Assembly (NCBI GenBank): GCA_963693305.1
Contig: OY855904.1
Coordinates: forward strand, 37,269,917-37,333,916
Length of the DNA: 64,000 bases
Origin: Meandrina meandrites
Taxonomy: Eukaryota; Cnidaria; Anthozoa; Scleractinia; Meandrinidae
Direction: 5' to 3'
Made by a program: the position numbers and the translations under genes. The notes beneath the pieces are model-generated. The model was not told the origin of the DNA and did not search any database. It saw only the letters and a list, made by a program, of their open reading frames with translations. Below are positions 52,338 through 64,000 of this stretch, piece by piece (within the stretch, counting starts at the first letter, position 1; each line of letters opens with the position of its first letter).

Positions 52338-53250
52338 GATAAATTATTTATTATATGACCTTTTTAGCGTTGAAAAAAGGGAAACGTTTTTCAATATCCG
52401 CTTGCGCGCGCAAGAGGTCATTCAAGGTCATGTTCACTGAACCAAAACGAACAAGGCCATGCGATCGAAACCAAAAGAAACGGTTTCTTTGACAATGAGG
52501 GAATTTTTGTCTTCATTACGCCAAACTGACAAAACAAACTGACCTGTGTTTACAAGTGCCGAGAAAAATTTTCATAATGCCCGGTCATTACAAGAAAATC
52601 TTGCCCGCTCAGCAGCCAATCAGAGTGCGCGTACTATTGTAGCCATATAATAAAACTCGATAAAGCACTCGAACTGACCAATCACAGCGTGCACAATTAG
52701 TCAAACATTTTACAAAAGCTGATTAAAACTTAAGGAATATCACTCCAGCCATGCCTAATGTAATCTCTCTCTAATATTACCGAAAAACCTGTAACTGCAT
52801 CACATATGCCAGTGAGCTGTCGTTGTCTTAAGGATGGCTGAAAGTTCTCTGAGTATAAGGAACGACATGAAAGCTGAAGAAAATTGAGAAAACCCGCATT
52901 TCTCTACTCTGCACAGTTTGAGATCTCCCCTTCTTGCACAACCTACTTAGTCAATAACGGCTTCATCTTAACCATTACATACACGTAGTGATCAATAAGA
53001 GTTAAACCAGTACTACACTGCATATCCTTTGGCCAAAATTTAATACAACGAAAAGAAGTGATACTTGAAGAGGAAGTTATTTTTGAGCCGCAGGATCTTC
53101 CAGCACCATTTACCGGCTAAATCAAGACTAATATCATTTGATCATTCAGAGAACATTTCCAGCTCGCCTTGTTGATCAACTCAGCTGACAAATCTCTGTG
53201 AAACTCTTTCTATTACTGAAGACATCTTGTACCTTCCAAGAATATAACTG
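52338..53250. other. 3' flank or 3' UTR of the GLMP-like gene
   Basis: This lies downstream of the minus-strand stop at 53251. It contains the repeat half near 52580 and no other gene. Confidence 0.45.
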
Positions 53251-56200
53251 TCAGTTTATCAGACCATATGATGACGTTGCTTTTCTTGCTTTGATTTTCT
53301 TGACAATGATGTAAACAATGGCTATAACAATAAGAAGCATTGGAGTGCCAAAGCCAGCAAAGATAATAATCCAAACCAATGTGGAAAACGAATCAACCAC
53401 TGGTATTCCGTAACCTACCATGGCAGACCTAAAAGGAATAAAATAAAACAAAAACAATTTGGTTATCCACGGAATTCCTTATGTTTTTATATTTTGATTC
53501 TGATGCATCTGGTGCATGGCGTCTCGAGTTCTTTTTGAATGATTCCTTCTCCACGCTTTGTTTCTTATTTCTTATGCAAATCCATCAGCAGCTATCGCTA
53601 GTGTTTTTTTAATTTACCCCTTTTGTCTGTCCTCCTGGTCTTTCCCATGAAGTCTTTTGTAAACATGTAATCATTCTGAACAAGTCTCCACCGTGTAATG
53701 AATGAATCCAAGGCAGTGTATCCATAATGGAATTAACAAGAACGTCCTAGATTACCCACAAATTTATAAAAGGGGGTTTAATTGATGGTTTATGTTGCGG
53801 ACACATTCTTGCTCATGATGTTTCTTGGGTGGGGAAACGAGCAGGAAACAAAACATCTGCAAGCAGGGAAACATTTTTGTCTGCAACAATGTGTCCACAA
53901 CATTGTTTCCTCGTTTTCCACCACCTTAAAAAAAAACAATTGTTCTTGATTTTTGGCTTAAAAGTGCATAAAATGGAAGGTTTTGATCTGCAATCCTTTA
54001 GAGTTTCTACTAAAGCAATTACCATTCGCCCTCCTTTTCTATAAGTGATAGTCAGCTTGAGTTCTATCCTGGACATAACATGCAAACTCTGCTCAATATA
54101 AAATGGTTCAATTTGTCGCAATTTCTTCAATTTGTCGGCAGTTTACCTCTATGAGATCAAAAAGTCACATCAGTGAGGTGTGATTGGTAGATTTTGATCA
54201 ATTTTGTTTGTTTTCTTTTTCACAAGATTCATTGATTGTCCCATAAAAATTGGTGGTTGCATTTTTCACTCACATCAGTCAGAGCTCCTCTCTGGGATGG
54301 CAGATTTGGATCCATCTTGTTTGTTTCCTTTTTCTCAATTTTCATTAATTGTGTAATTATGAATGCGATCATTACAAGAGTTTAAAACTTCAGAGTTCAC
54401 ATGCTATTGACAGAGACATGGTAATAACATAACTGAAAAAAAAAGAATGGTATTTACCAAGAGAGGTACTTTGAGTTTCTATACCAACCATCCTTTTTTT
54501 GTCCAAAGGAAATATTCATCTTATACAATGTAAAATGGACATTGTCTTGCAAATGGTATGCTATGCTGACAAACTCTGATTTGGAGGAGAATGAAGGAAG
54601 CGATGCACAATTTTTTTTGATATAATGGTGTGCATTCCCATAATATGCCCAGGAAGGAACTTGATTATCCAGACTTCTTGACTTCTTGATGTAAGCAACA
54701 GGCTTCCATGCACTGTATGACGTGCCAATCGAACCATTGGTGTTAATGATAATAGTTTTGAAAACAGCTGGGGTGTGTTCATCGTCAAGAGACTTTTTAG
54801 CTGCGATACAAGTGGACGTTTTGTCAATAGAAAATGAAACTAATTCGAATATAAACCGAGTATTGCCTGTTTTGTTTAGTGCTGTCAAGTCATCAAGAGT
54901 GAGGGTAAAGATTGTTGAGTTACTGGTGAACTTTTGGTGTGGTAAAACTGACTCTCGTCCTTGACTGGCTGATGCATTGCACTGTAGAGAAAGGAAAACA
55001 ACAAATTAACAAATTTCTCTCCAGACCTGTGCCAATAGATTCTTTGAACAAAAACCCCAATATATAACAATTACCTCTGAAATAAATAAGGATTTTCAAT
55101 AGCTGTTACTAAGAGTGTATGTTTGAGAAAAGCAGGCAGAACTGAAAAATGTCAGAAGAAGGGTGTAGGCTGATCTCCACCATATTTATGTTGTATACAG
55201 GCCTCACCCAACTAGTAACCATGTTTTCGAGAACTGACGACCACCCAAAAATTGCCCCAGTGGCAGTGACAGAAGTTGCGATTATATCTACATCAACATA
55301 ACACATGTCCTTTGGTAGTTTAAATGCATACTAGAACAAATATTTACGATATCCATCATTTAAGTTCTGCATGAAAACTCTTTGAGGCATGCTTTGTGGT
55401 GTTTCCAAAAATTGCAAAGCAATTAACTGGATATAATGCAAGTAATTGACTTTGAAATCAAACTTGTTTTGAAATTCATCAAGAGTGTGGAAATTATTTA
55501 AATTTAACAGATCACTAATAATTAAAAGTAGATCCCATAGTCAAATCAATGTTTCGAAAAAAGGCAGTACTTCTCCACTTTTATTTTTCATTATTATTCC
55601 AAAGAATGAGGTCATTGGTCTTATGCCTCGAATTACATGCATTAAAAATATTTAATTGCTAGCAATAGACTAATAGTTCATAATTAATTAAAAAAGGGTT
55701 TAGGCCAAACACACGCAAAATTTCAATGCAACATTGTTGTGCACAATATGTTTGGTGCACATGTTTGGCCAGCCTCCTGCAACATGTTGGATGGTGTTGG
55801 ATCAAGTTTGAAAATTTCCATCACAAGTAATGAGAGTAGTGTCATTGTTGGGAGAATAAATGCTGGTAACCGAAATTTCCACATTCTTCAGAGATTCCAG
55901 GCTCCACATATCTCTGAATTGCCCTTTCTTGTTGATAGTTTGAACAATTTCACACAAGATTTCATATACCATAGTTGCCATATGTGACATGGCAAATTTT
56001 CTCAAAGTAGGCAAGAAAAACAAGAAATGGGAGAACCTGTGGACAGCATTCACAGCCCTTCCTGCAATACATACTGAGTAATGCAGTTCTCATTGGATCA
56101 TTTTCATTGAAAATCAGACATTTCGCAGATAACTGGGTTATGAAATGAATGAAATGAACCTCACAGTGTGAAAGCAATTTAAGCAATTGCATTTCTTAGC

Positions 56201-59200
56201 CTGAAAAAAAATTATCCGCAATTCATTTGTCTTTCATATATTCATACGTAACAGGGTTATGCATACTAAATTAGGGGAAGGAATGGCAAAATCACAAGTT
56301 TCATTGCAGGTGTCCTTCCCCATTTGATCGTGCTTAGTGCTTCTCATTTTCTCCTCGCTCTCCCCTTTGAATGCCTGCCATGAGGGCTCCACAAATGTCC
56401 CCTGGGTGTGATCTAACAATTTTGCCCTTGATTCTTGTATTGATTGATTGAGTTTTGGTTAAAAGTCCAGATTCATGAGCTGGCTATCAGAAATGAAATA
56501 TTGGTCTGCAAGGCATGATGAGATGGAGAGTTCAAACTACAGAGAAATTGAAAAAATGAGATTACCTGGAAAATAACGGTTCCTCCTAACATGCTGCTTT
56601 TGAAAGTTGTTATGTTGCTTTTGTAGTCAATTTCAGGATTTTTCCAAAGTGCCTCAGTTTGGAATGAATGTTTCACAATATCACTAATGTGCTTTTCAGT
56701 GTAGAACAGCATATCTTTGGGATCCTGAAATTCGTAAATGGCTGGAATAACAAATGCAGCTATGTAATCACTTTCTGGTTTAAACTGAATCCCTTTTTGT
56801 GAACCTCTCTTGAGAATGTCTTTCCAGTTCACTATTAACTGAACATCTGTTGTCTCAAAGTGGGCAGCAATGATTGTTGGGGAACCAAAAACAGACCACA
56901 GGTAATGAATGGCACTCCTCTTATCATCACTCTCGGCAATAACATGAATGATGCTGAGGTTTTCATGCTTACACTGTGTAATATTACATGAAATTTCCTG
57001 GATGGTTATCTGAAAAAAAAAAACCATTAAAAACAATATATACGCTCTTTCAGAATTATATTTAGTCTCCAGCAAATGCAAAAGAAAGGCAACCAAGGTT
57101 TAGTTTAAGTCAACCATCTTGTTAACTTTAATTAGTAACCAAGGTATGAAGTATAACTTCTGATTGGTTGATCGGTATACCATAAAATTGGACAATAACC
57201 CTCTCCCCCCATATAAGCATCCTAATTCTTAGACACAAAGATCCTTCAAATACAGTAAAAACCCGTTAATATGGACACCAAGATTAAGGGGACATGCTAA
57301 AGTAGCGGCCATATTATCGAGTGTCCGTATTAAGCAGGTTCTCAGATTAAGTCACGGACACATGTTTAAGCGAAACAAAGACCAAGGCAGACATTTTTAC
57401 GGCAACAAAACGTTGTTTTAATTGTGCTGCCGTAAATTTATCATACTCCCAGACTGAAATAAATTTTATAGTTACTGTACAACGTTTCTTGAAATCACTT
57501 GAAAAAGTCCATGACTTAAACAGCATTACAACATTGGGTTTCTTCTGTAACTGTAACAAGTTTAAACTACGAAAACCTTATACGCTACTCATACTCATAC
57601 TCCCCCTGTACTCTTGGACTAAATTACTTTTATTACTGTTCTTGAAACTCAACGAAGGACTCATTTGAAAAAGTCTGTGACTTTTCTTTGCACTGATGCT
57701 TTTAGTTTGAGACTCAACCAAGGTGGACTGAACATCAGACAAAACCTTTCAAAGGTTATTCGCCGTTTTCACTGGTGAGATATTCAGTCACATCCTCCAA
57801 CCTGTCATAGCTTCTCTCAATATTCAGACTTTGACAAAAGATCCCCATTTATAGCTCTTACCCAAAACTAATAAGCCCAACTGAAAGAGATGTTGAACAA
57901 TTACAATACTGTGACAGGCCCCACAGATACAGTGAGGCTATGAGACTGTCACGGGGGACATGAGTCCAAGTGTGTTTTGCAAGTGAAAAGATCCCATGGT
58001 TTCTGAACTTCAATCAACATCATTCTTGACTGGTGGTCAATGTTGGTCCGAAGCACTTGCCAAGGGATTGCTGAAGACTGCAATGTTACATGCCCAAAAA
58101 AGGGGGGGGATACTTGGGATTTCAAGTGATGGCGATGATCGAAGGATTTTTGGGCTCTTGAAATTTTCGACTACAGGATTCTTTTGGGTATGAAGTATTT
58201 TTTGGGTGGCTTGATTTTTAAATCCCTACTTAAAAGTAGGGATTTTGGGGGGTAATAAAAACATTCTTAAAATTCAAGGTAGTGCCTTGGCTACATAGTT
58301 CTGCGAAGCACAAGCAAAGAAAGTGTTCCTGGGTGTCTCTTAGTTGTTAAAATGCTATCAGATGAGAGAAAGATAAATTCAGATGGTATGATGAATAAAC
58401 AAATGTGAACATTCGATTTCTAAATAATATTTTTCCATGATGTCGGAATAATGCAGAAATGTAATGTACAAATTCAATAATGTCATAGCATTTTCCATGA
58501 GCTGTTCCTGTGGACACTGCCAAATGCCTTTTCAAAATCTGCAAAGTTAATGTCTCTGCCACTCATTACACCGCTCCAAAATGTTCCTCAAAGTGAATAT
58601 ATGTTTGGTTGTTCCTCTCCCCTTCTAAATCCTGCTTGATCTCTTCATAAGGTGGTGTTCACTGTGCCCCTATTCTCATCATAATCACTTTGCAGAACAC
58701 TTTGCTTGGTATTGAAAGAAGTGTAACCCCTCTGATCTCCAGTTGTTGCAGTCTGCCAGGTTTCCTCTTTTAGGGATTCTGATGATGACTCCTTGCATCC
58801 AATCTTTTGGCATTTCTTCTTTCTCCCAGATGTCCACAAAATTTAAACAAGGGTAGAAATGCGTCAGCTGCAAGCTTAATAGCTTCACCTGCAATGCATC
58901 CTGATTTTCTCATGATCTGAGCTGGGGGACGGCTTCTGCGCCGATTTGGGCCGTGGGCACCCAATTTCATAGCCTTTTTTATAGCCTTGTTGATTTCCTC
59001 TTGGGTGGGTGCATCTTTGGTAATTATTTCTCAAATTCATTAATAATTCATTATAAGTTAACTTTCAATCACAAGATGTATACCACATCACGGCATGCAT
59101 TGGATACCCAATGAAAAACAGTATACCAATCTCCAGTGAGAGTGGTATATACCACTAAAAATATGCACATTGACAACTTGCACAAAAGCCATGAATATTT

Positions 59201-62200
59201 ATAGTCTGTAGTAACCTTGAAATTTTTTAACAATACAACTCATGAAATCGGAAATAGTGCTAACAACAATAATTTTATTATTCCTGTAATACAGATAGAG
59301 TCAGATAGTAAATACTATTACATATAATTGTTTTTGGTGGATATCACTCTTTGTTCTTTTTGGTCTACTTCAATGACAAATTTGCTTTGCCAACAATTCA
59401 GGGAGTCGAACGCTAAAAAACCTAATACAAATTGTAATCTCTAAACGGGCCTCTGGAATGCATTGATATTTTTCTTCACCCAAGTTCTTCACCATTGTTT
59501 AAAAACATTAATGCATATTTGTTTTTATACCTTGTTGATGGGGAATACGGCTTTCTTGACTTAATTCTCTTTCTCGAAAACCATTTTCAGCTCCTAAACC
59601 ATGCCCCTCCTTCCTCACTTATGGCTGATCGAGATGCTAATGAATCATGCATGCAATCACGTTCTTATGGAAAAGGGCAAAAATTTGACATTGCATAATT
59701 TCCTATTGTTTCATTTGACAAAACATGTCACTGTATAATTTCCTAGTGTTGCATTCGAGAAGCCAGCTCAAAAAACATGTGCTTCGTTTTTCATCAGGGG
59801 TTCCAAACACCTTGAAACAATAAAAGCACTCTGCCTTCGACGTTGTGCTTTCATCTTTTTCTCAGTGTTTGGAACCCCTGATGAAAAACTTGCACTCATT
59901 TTTGATCTATTACATCCAGATCCTCTGGAGCTATTGGGAGGGTTGACAGGATCAGGTCTGTTTAAAAACTCAAAGAAGTGTTTGGTCCACCCTCAGTCAT
60001 GCTCTTACTCAGAAGTTAGAAGGTTGCCCTGCTTATCTCTAAGAGAGATGCTGCTATGTTGCTTTTTCCCAAAGATTTGCTGAGTGATCTTGTAAACTGT
60101 TTGCATTTTTAAAAATATTGAAGGACCGTAGCCAGGGTTAAACATGTTAAAAAATTTTTAAAGACGATCTCTGGCTAAAAATATTTAAAAAGTATGAGCT
60201 TTCGACTGTTAGATCTACATTCTTCAACGGGTAAAAAAGAATGACGAAATATGAATATAAATGTGTAAGAATAAAAAAGAATGGACTATGTAAATTAATT
60301 ATGAATGTGTGTAAAAAAAATATTGTATTGCCCAGGGAGTGGGCAGGAATTGTTGTCAGCATTTGGAGTGACCATGGAATGCCACGATTCCAGTGTTTTT
60401 CTTATTCGGAAGCTGCTTTTGTCGATTACGGAGGCGTTGTTAAAGTCAATGGAATGGTCATGGGACCATGCATGGTTCGCAATTCTGGAGCCTTTAGCCG
60501 CTGTTTTTACATTTCTAAAATGTTCTTTTCTTCGCGTGTTTAACGCTCTGCCAGTTTCACCAATATAACACCACGAACAGTCGGCGCAAGGAATTTTGTA
60601 GACAACGTTGGTTTGTAAATCCGGAGCAGGGCGGAACTTCGTGGCCGGGAACTGTTGTTGTAGAGTGTTCATTGGCTTATTTGTGACCGAGATATCATAT
60701 TTTTTTTCAAAACGCGGGTCAAGGGCTCAGTTACACCTTTGATATATGGAAGGGACGCGAAAGACTTGCGTGACTCAGAAGATTCGACTAAATTGAAAAA
60801 CATTCCAACAAGTTCCTCAGGGGATGAATTTGGCGGTGGTCGAGTTTTTTTGGTCTGTAAATTGTGGATAAGTTTTGACGGATAGCCATTAGACTCCAGC
60901 GCAGCGTAAACATGATTAAGTTCGCGTTCTTTCCCTTCAGATGTGTTAGGTAAATTTAACGCTTTATGTAGGAGGGTTGCTGCCGCGCTCTCTTTGTGTT
61001 TTTTGTCATGGTGGGAATTAAAGTTTTAGGGTTTTTTCTATGGTCATGTGAATTGTCAAATATGGCTGTGATTTGAAACTCTTGAAGGACTCTTCAATTG
61101 TACAAAGTTGTGTTAAAAGTCTGTACTTTTCAAAATATGACGGTAAGCACCCTGCAAGCAGAACCTCTTTAAAATTCCCTGCAGCTGAGAATTGGAAAGA
61201 AAAAGAGGCTCTGCATAAATTGTGCCAATTCTTTGAAGTCCCTGTAGCCCCAAAGTTTGGGCTAGTCAGTCCGAATAAACCGGTTTTTTGCAGAGCAAGC
61301 AAAACCGAGCCCACAGTACAAAGACTGAAGCAACTTGGTCATTTTCAATAAGCCATGAACTACTTTCCTATTAGGGAAAGACCAGTGACACAATGTTGAA
61401 TTAGAATTGGGGAAGAAAAAAGTCACCCTGACTAATGTTCAAATCCTCAACTCTGCTGTTAACGGATTTGCGAGGATTTTTACACATCTTTTTACTCACA
61501 GCCATGATTAAGTTATTGACACACTCTTGTACTAGCAGGCTTGAAAAACAAACTATTTCTGTTGCTAATTCACTTTACGAACGTTCAAAACCAGAAAGCG
61601 ATTTGATAGAAGCTTACAAATCCGGTTTTTCCCGGCATAGTCAATCGAACCCAATCGAACTAAATTTCAATCAAACTCAATCGAACTCAATTCATGGATT
61701 GAGTTTGATTGAGTCCAGCAATCGAACGAAATCGAACTCACCAAAAACAAAAAAAATCAATCGAACCCAATCGAACGTCCGATTTTCAAACTCATGATTT
61801 GTGTAAAACAGGCGTTGAAAATCCATAACCAGATCTTGGAAGCTCAAGTAACTTCAACCTGGAGTGTTGCGCACATTTTTCGTAAACGAAGAAATTCGGC
61901 AGAAATGGCTTCAGATGCGCTATGGTCTGTAAGCTTCAAATGTGTAGCAAAAGGCTATCAGAACTCAATTGAACTTCGATTTTTTCGATTGAATTCGATT
62001 TGTTCAGAAATCGATCTCACTGAAAGTCTGGTGTTCGATTTCGTTCTATTGCCGAACTCAATTGAACGCAATCCACGGATTGAGTTCGATTTTTGAACGT
62101 TTGATTGACTATGCCGGGGGTTTTTGTATCCAGGCAAAGCCTCGCGCAAGTCTCACATTAATTAGCTTTGTGCATGCTCAACAAAGATTTGACACGATTC

Positions 62201-63773
62201 GTGTTGAGCCCTTTCTTGTCAAGTTTCTCAGAAAAAAAGAAAGGGCTCTGCTCACAGGGTGGACGGTAAGATACCTTCTTAGCAACAATGCCACCCTCCC
62301 CTCACGAAGTAAATACAAATTAATTTGCCAGCCACAATATTCAAAACCTAAATTATTTGCAAGTTCAGACTGCAAGCTGTTATTTTGCTATCTGTCAATC
62401 TTTTTCCTGAAGGATATGAATTAGGCTTTTACCCTTAGCCTGCGAGGAGGCTCTCCGCACGAAAAAAATGAAGAGAAGGAAGGAGAGCCTGCCCGCATCG
62501 CTTAGAAATTTGAATACTGCGTCCAAATTTTGGACGCAAAATACTGATTGGTGGAGATTTAATTGGTTGATGACATCACACTGTGATTGGCTTCTCTTTC
62601 GCAAAGCAAAATGATAGACCGCAGCGATCGAGTATTCAGAGATGCGTGTGACAAAGTTTTGGAAAATTGTAGTTTGACTTTGCAGTCAAAGGTCGAGCAG
62701 CACCCAGCAGTGACTTCTTTACTAGACGGAACAACGTTCTCGCTGTGTTACCCACGGGATTCAGGAAAAGTTTAATCTTCCAACTCTTTGTTATTGTGGC
62801 CAAAATGGAAATAAAGCATCACCACTCCACGTTAGTTGTCTGCCATTTACAGAGCATTATCGATGAGATGAAAACCAGATTTCAGCGGCCAGAAACATGG
62901 GTATTTCAGCTACATCTAAAAGATGGTAGATACTTAAACCCGAAAAAAGGAAATGAAACTTGCTTGCGGTAAGAACTGCGGCTTGTTTGCGGTATGCTTT
63001 CACTCCGGTTTGCTTGCGGCTAGCTTCGGGTTAGCTTTTATTTGTTGGTTAGCCGACAGCGCTCTATATATTTGTTTCATTTCGGTGGTTTCGCCCTTTC
63101 GCTGTTTCGGGTATAAGAACATGCTCTCAAAGACAATTGTTCTTCGCTACTGCCATTGATGAGACTACCGAAAGCTGCAGCAAGTTTGCGTCGACAATGT
63201 TTACATTCATCTTCTTCATAATTGACTGATTTTCGACAGCTCGCTCGACGTCGCATCAGCAGGGTACCTTGGGGCGGCATTCAATTTCTAAGTGATGCGG
63301 GCAGGCTCTCCTTCCTTCTTGCCTTCTCTTCATTTTTTTTCGCGCGGAGAGCTTGTACCCTATGACTTTTAATTTGGACTTCCAACAACGCCTAAACAAT
63401 AATTCTCATCTGAACAATAAGCTAGCATGTTCGAAGGATTTGCGAAGTTTGGAAGCACATAGAACCTCATTCTCAGCTGCATTAGAATATTCTTTTGTAT
63501 TAAAGTGGATCAAGTTTACACGTGGTCGTTTAACCTGATCATTTTAGAAATGACCAGAAATCGTTGACAGTGCACTGCAACCGATAGCCGTGTTAAAGCG
63601 AAACACTTTTCACAATAAATATCATTTTTGAGACTTAACACATGTAAACACAATGACTGCCTATTGGAGTATCTTACCTTTCTCTCCTTTTGCAATGCCG
63701 CTGATGATAAACAAAGAATTGCAACCAAAAATATAAGAAACCTTAAAACAAAAATTGCACCGTCGTCCGCCAT
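53251..63773 (-). CDS. GLMP: Glycosylated lysosomal membrane protein GLMP-like (four exons)
   Basis: Four minus-strand exons join in frame: 63678-63773 (96 bases, phase 0), 56566-57009 (444), 54458-54981 (524) and 53251-53428 (178 with stop), giving 413 residues against about 406 in human. Exon 1 encodes a signal peptide (MADDGAIFVLRFLIFLVAIL...). The luminal part has HYLWSVFGSP, several N-glycosylation sites (NIT, NLS, NAS), the conserved SLDDEHTPAVF and the WKPVAY and YLSWS blocks. A single membrane segment (LVWIIIFAGFGTPMLLIVIA...) is followed by a basic stop and the tail SSYGLIN, whose YGLI fits a YXX-hydrophobic lysosomal sorting signal. In vertebrates GLMP is the partner that protects the lysosomal transporter MFSD1. 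Intron 1 is 6.7 kb and full of transposon remnants. Confidence 0.93.
57010..58439. other. Intron 1 of GLMP-like gene, 3' part
   Basis: A T-rich polypyrimidine tract precedes the acceptor at 57010. The remainder is AT-rich with no recognised element. Confidence 0.5.
58440..59010 (-). pseudogene. Decayed LINE reverse-transcriptase fragment in GLMP intron 1
   Basis: On the minus strand the blocks DWMQGVIIRIPKRGNLADCN (about 58760-58820), NWRSEG and FADFEKAFGSVHRN (about 58500-58560) appear in RT order. Shifted frames and stops lie between them. It resembles the RTE-like LINE at 46990-51310 but is more eroded. Confidence 0.75.
59011..60294. other. GLMP intron 1, middle part
   Basis: CATCAGGGGTTCCAAACACC (59795-59814) and its near-complement GTGTTTGGAACCCCTGATGA (59864-59883) form a hairpin-like pair. 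No coding region was seen. Confidence 0.45.
60295..61000 (-). pseudogene. Penelope-like element, RT thumb and GIY-YIG endonuclease
   Basis: The 125-residue frame at 60295-60672 shows VVYKIPCADCSWCYIGETGR, RRKEHF and NHAWSHDHSIDF, the GIY-YIG nuclease with its upstream Cys pair. The adjacent frame (60680-60960) shows FASLPYIKGVTEPLTRVL, the conserved end of the Penelope RT region. A one-base change in an A-run near 60705 separates the two. It is a 5'-truncated PLE in the same direction as the host gene. Confidence 0.85.
61001..61630. other. GLMP intron 1, stretch without recognised element
   Basis: Short frames on both strands (61018-61314 minus, 61073-61351 plus) overlap and show no known domain. 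Confidence 0.4.
61631..62118. mobile_element. TIR element rich in CAATCGAAC repeats
   Basis: CCCGGCATAGTCAATCGAAC at the left is matched by GTTTGATTGACTATGCCGGG at the right. Beside each end lie many short CAATCGAACTCAAT/ATTGAGTTCGATTG repeats in both directions. No transposase is present. Confidence 0.8.
62450..63352. mobile_element. TIR element carrying a helicase gene fragment
   Basis: GCTCTCCGCACGAAAAAAAT then GAAGAGAAGGAAGGAGAGCC at the left is complementary to 63272-63351 at the right, giving inverted repeats of about 70-80 bases. The interior contains a RecQ-like fragment and a stretch with repeated CTTGCGGT motifs near 62960-63030. Confidence 0.75.
62611..62940 (+). pseudogene. RecQ-like DNA helicase fragment
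   Basis: The plus strand reads VEQHPAVTSLLDGT, then in a shifted frame VLPTGFRKSLIFQLFVIVAK (a Walker A block in which the usual GKS is RKS), and then TLVVCHLQSIIDEM (motif Ia). This corresponds to the start of the helicase domain of RecQ-type proteins. It is broken by a frameshift near 62748 and lies between inverted repeats, so it looks like a captured fragment. Confidence 0.7.
63353..63677. other. GLMP intron 1, 5' part
   Basis: This is non-coding sequence next to the donor site at 63676-63677 (AAG|GTAAGATAC on the minus strand). Confidence 0.5.
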
Positions 63774-63789
63774 CTTTGGAAATTATAAC

Positions 63790-63804
63790 CCGGAAGTCAT
63801 GTGA
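63790..63804. promoter_or_regulatory. ETS site overlapping a CATGTG E-box upstream of GLMP
   Basis: CCGGAAGT (63790-63797, an ETS core) overlaps TCATGTGA (63797-63804), about 20-30 bases before the start codon. The second resembles the CLEAR-type E-box used by TFEB-family factors for lysosomal genes, with one base changed from the CACGTG core. Confidence 0.4.
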
Positions 63805-64000
63805 TTGTCATGTCCATTTGGGAGTTCGGGTAGGGGGCGGGGGTTGGCGGGGGTAGGGGGAGTTAGGGATTGTGGGTCTCGAAAAAGCTCGACGAGTGGT
63901 ACCGGTTGGGATGTCCTTCGTATAATGGTAAGGGATTTCCCAAAATCAGGAAACCAACCGAAAGCCTTTCCATTTGTAATTCGGTTTCCCGTTATTGTTT
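63805..64000. other. Upstream region of the GLMP-like gene
   Basis: A G-rich GGGGGCGGGGGTTGGCGGGG stretch (63833-63860) lies here. Nothing else was recognised up to the window end. Confidence 0.4.

Noticed and set aside
63917..63960. TGTCCTTCGTATAATGGTAA, like the start of a tRNA (A box)
   Set aside because: No matching B box or acceptor stem could be traced, so a tRNA or tRNA-derived SINE is not supported.
1..64000. CRISPR arrays, bacterial operons, ribosome binding sites
   Set aside because: Introns, LINEs, MITEs and animal genes show the DNA is eukaryotic; no regularly spaced repeat array with unique spacers was seen.

Overview
The window looks like nuclear DNA of an invertebrate animal, most likely an anthozoan cnidarian (coral or sea anemone). 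The evidence is two intron-containing host genes on the minus strand that are typical of animals (an endosulfine/ARPP19 gene and a GLMP lysosomal membrane protein gene), a dense AT-rich mosaic of foldback elements and MITEs, Penelope-like elements and non-LTR retrotransposon fragments, and a complete-length Polinton/Maverick (adintovirus-like) DNA element. The exact taxon cannot be fixed from the sequence alone.

Layout. 1-7.2 kb: three copies (two direct, one inverted and shortened) of an unclassified repeat whose core is a 7-bp minisatellite (GAAATCA-like), followed by G-rich tracts, plus a large foldback at 5.1-5.85 kb. 7.2-15.1 kb: a decayed LINE fragment, then a nested composite with inverted arms of about 1.1 kb, a second TIR element, a TTAA-ended MITE and a 5'-truncated LINE with a TGTA tail. 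15.69-34.29 kb: the Polinton. 34.3-52.3 kb: MITEs, a hAT-like MITE, the small ENSA-like gene, PLE and LINE remnants, and an RTE-like LINE interrupted by another insertion. 53.25-63.77 kb: the GLMP gene, whose 6.7-kb first intron is full of TE remnants, including a RecQ-like helicase fragment between inverted repeats.

The Polinton is 18.6 kb long with 374-bp terminal inverted repeats and a short target duplication. The left part encodes protein-primed DNA polymerase B. The middle holds a DDE integrase, and the structural block is almost all on the minus strand: a hydrophobic-hairpin protein, a phospholipase A2 protein, a related short protein, an adenain-like protease, a basic core protein, the double-jelly-roll major capsid protein, a basic helical protein, a penton-like protein and a Pro/Ser/Glu-rich protein. 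On the plus strand is a collagen-like fibre. Two small genes sit at the right end. Together they make a virion, cut its proteins, integrate and copy the genome. No packaging ATPase was found, a 3.7-kb gene-less stretch with nested MITEs lies where more genes could be, and several genes carry frameshifts or a stop. This copy therefore looks like a recently degraded endogenous virus, or carries assembly errors.

The most unusual signals are: (1) a TATATA-like box only 0-20 bases before the start codon of nearly every Polinton gene, too close for an ordinary Pol II TATA promoter; (2) ten copies of a short G/C-rich palindromic repeat found only between 21.1 and 27.6 kb, mostly inside open reading frames; (3) that repeat at the junction between one shared N-terminal zinc-ribbon module and two unrelated protein bodies; (4) a second inverted repeat folded inside each terminal repeat; and (5) a core-protein/protease overlap with an A-run and no start codon for the protease.
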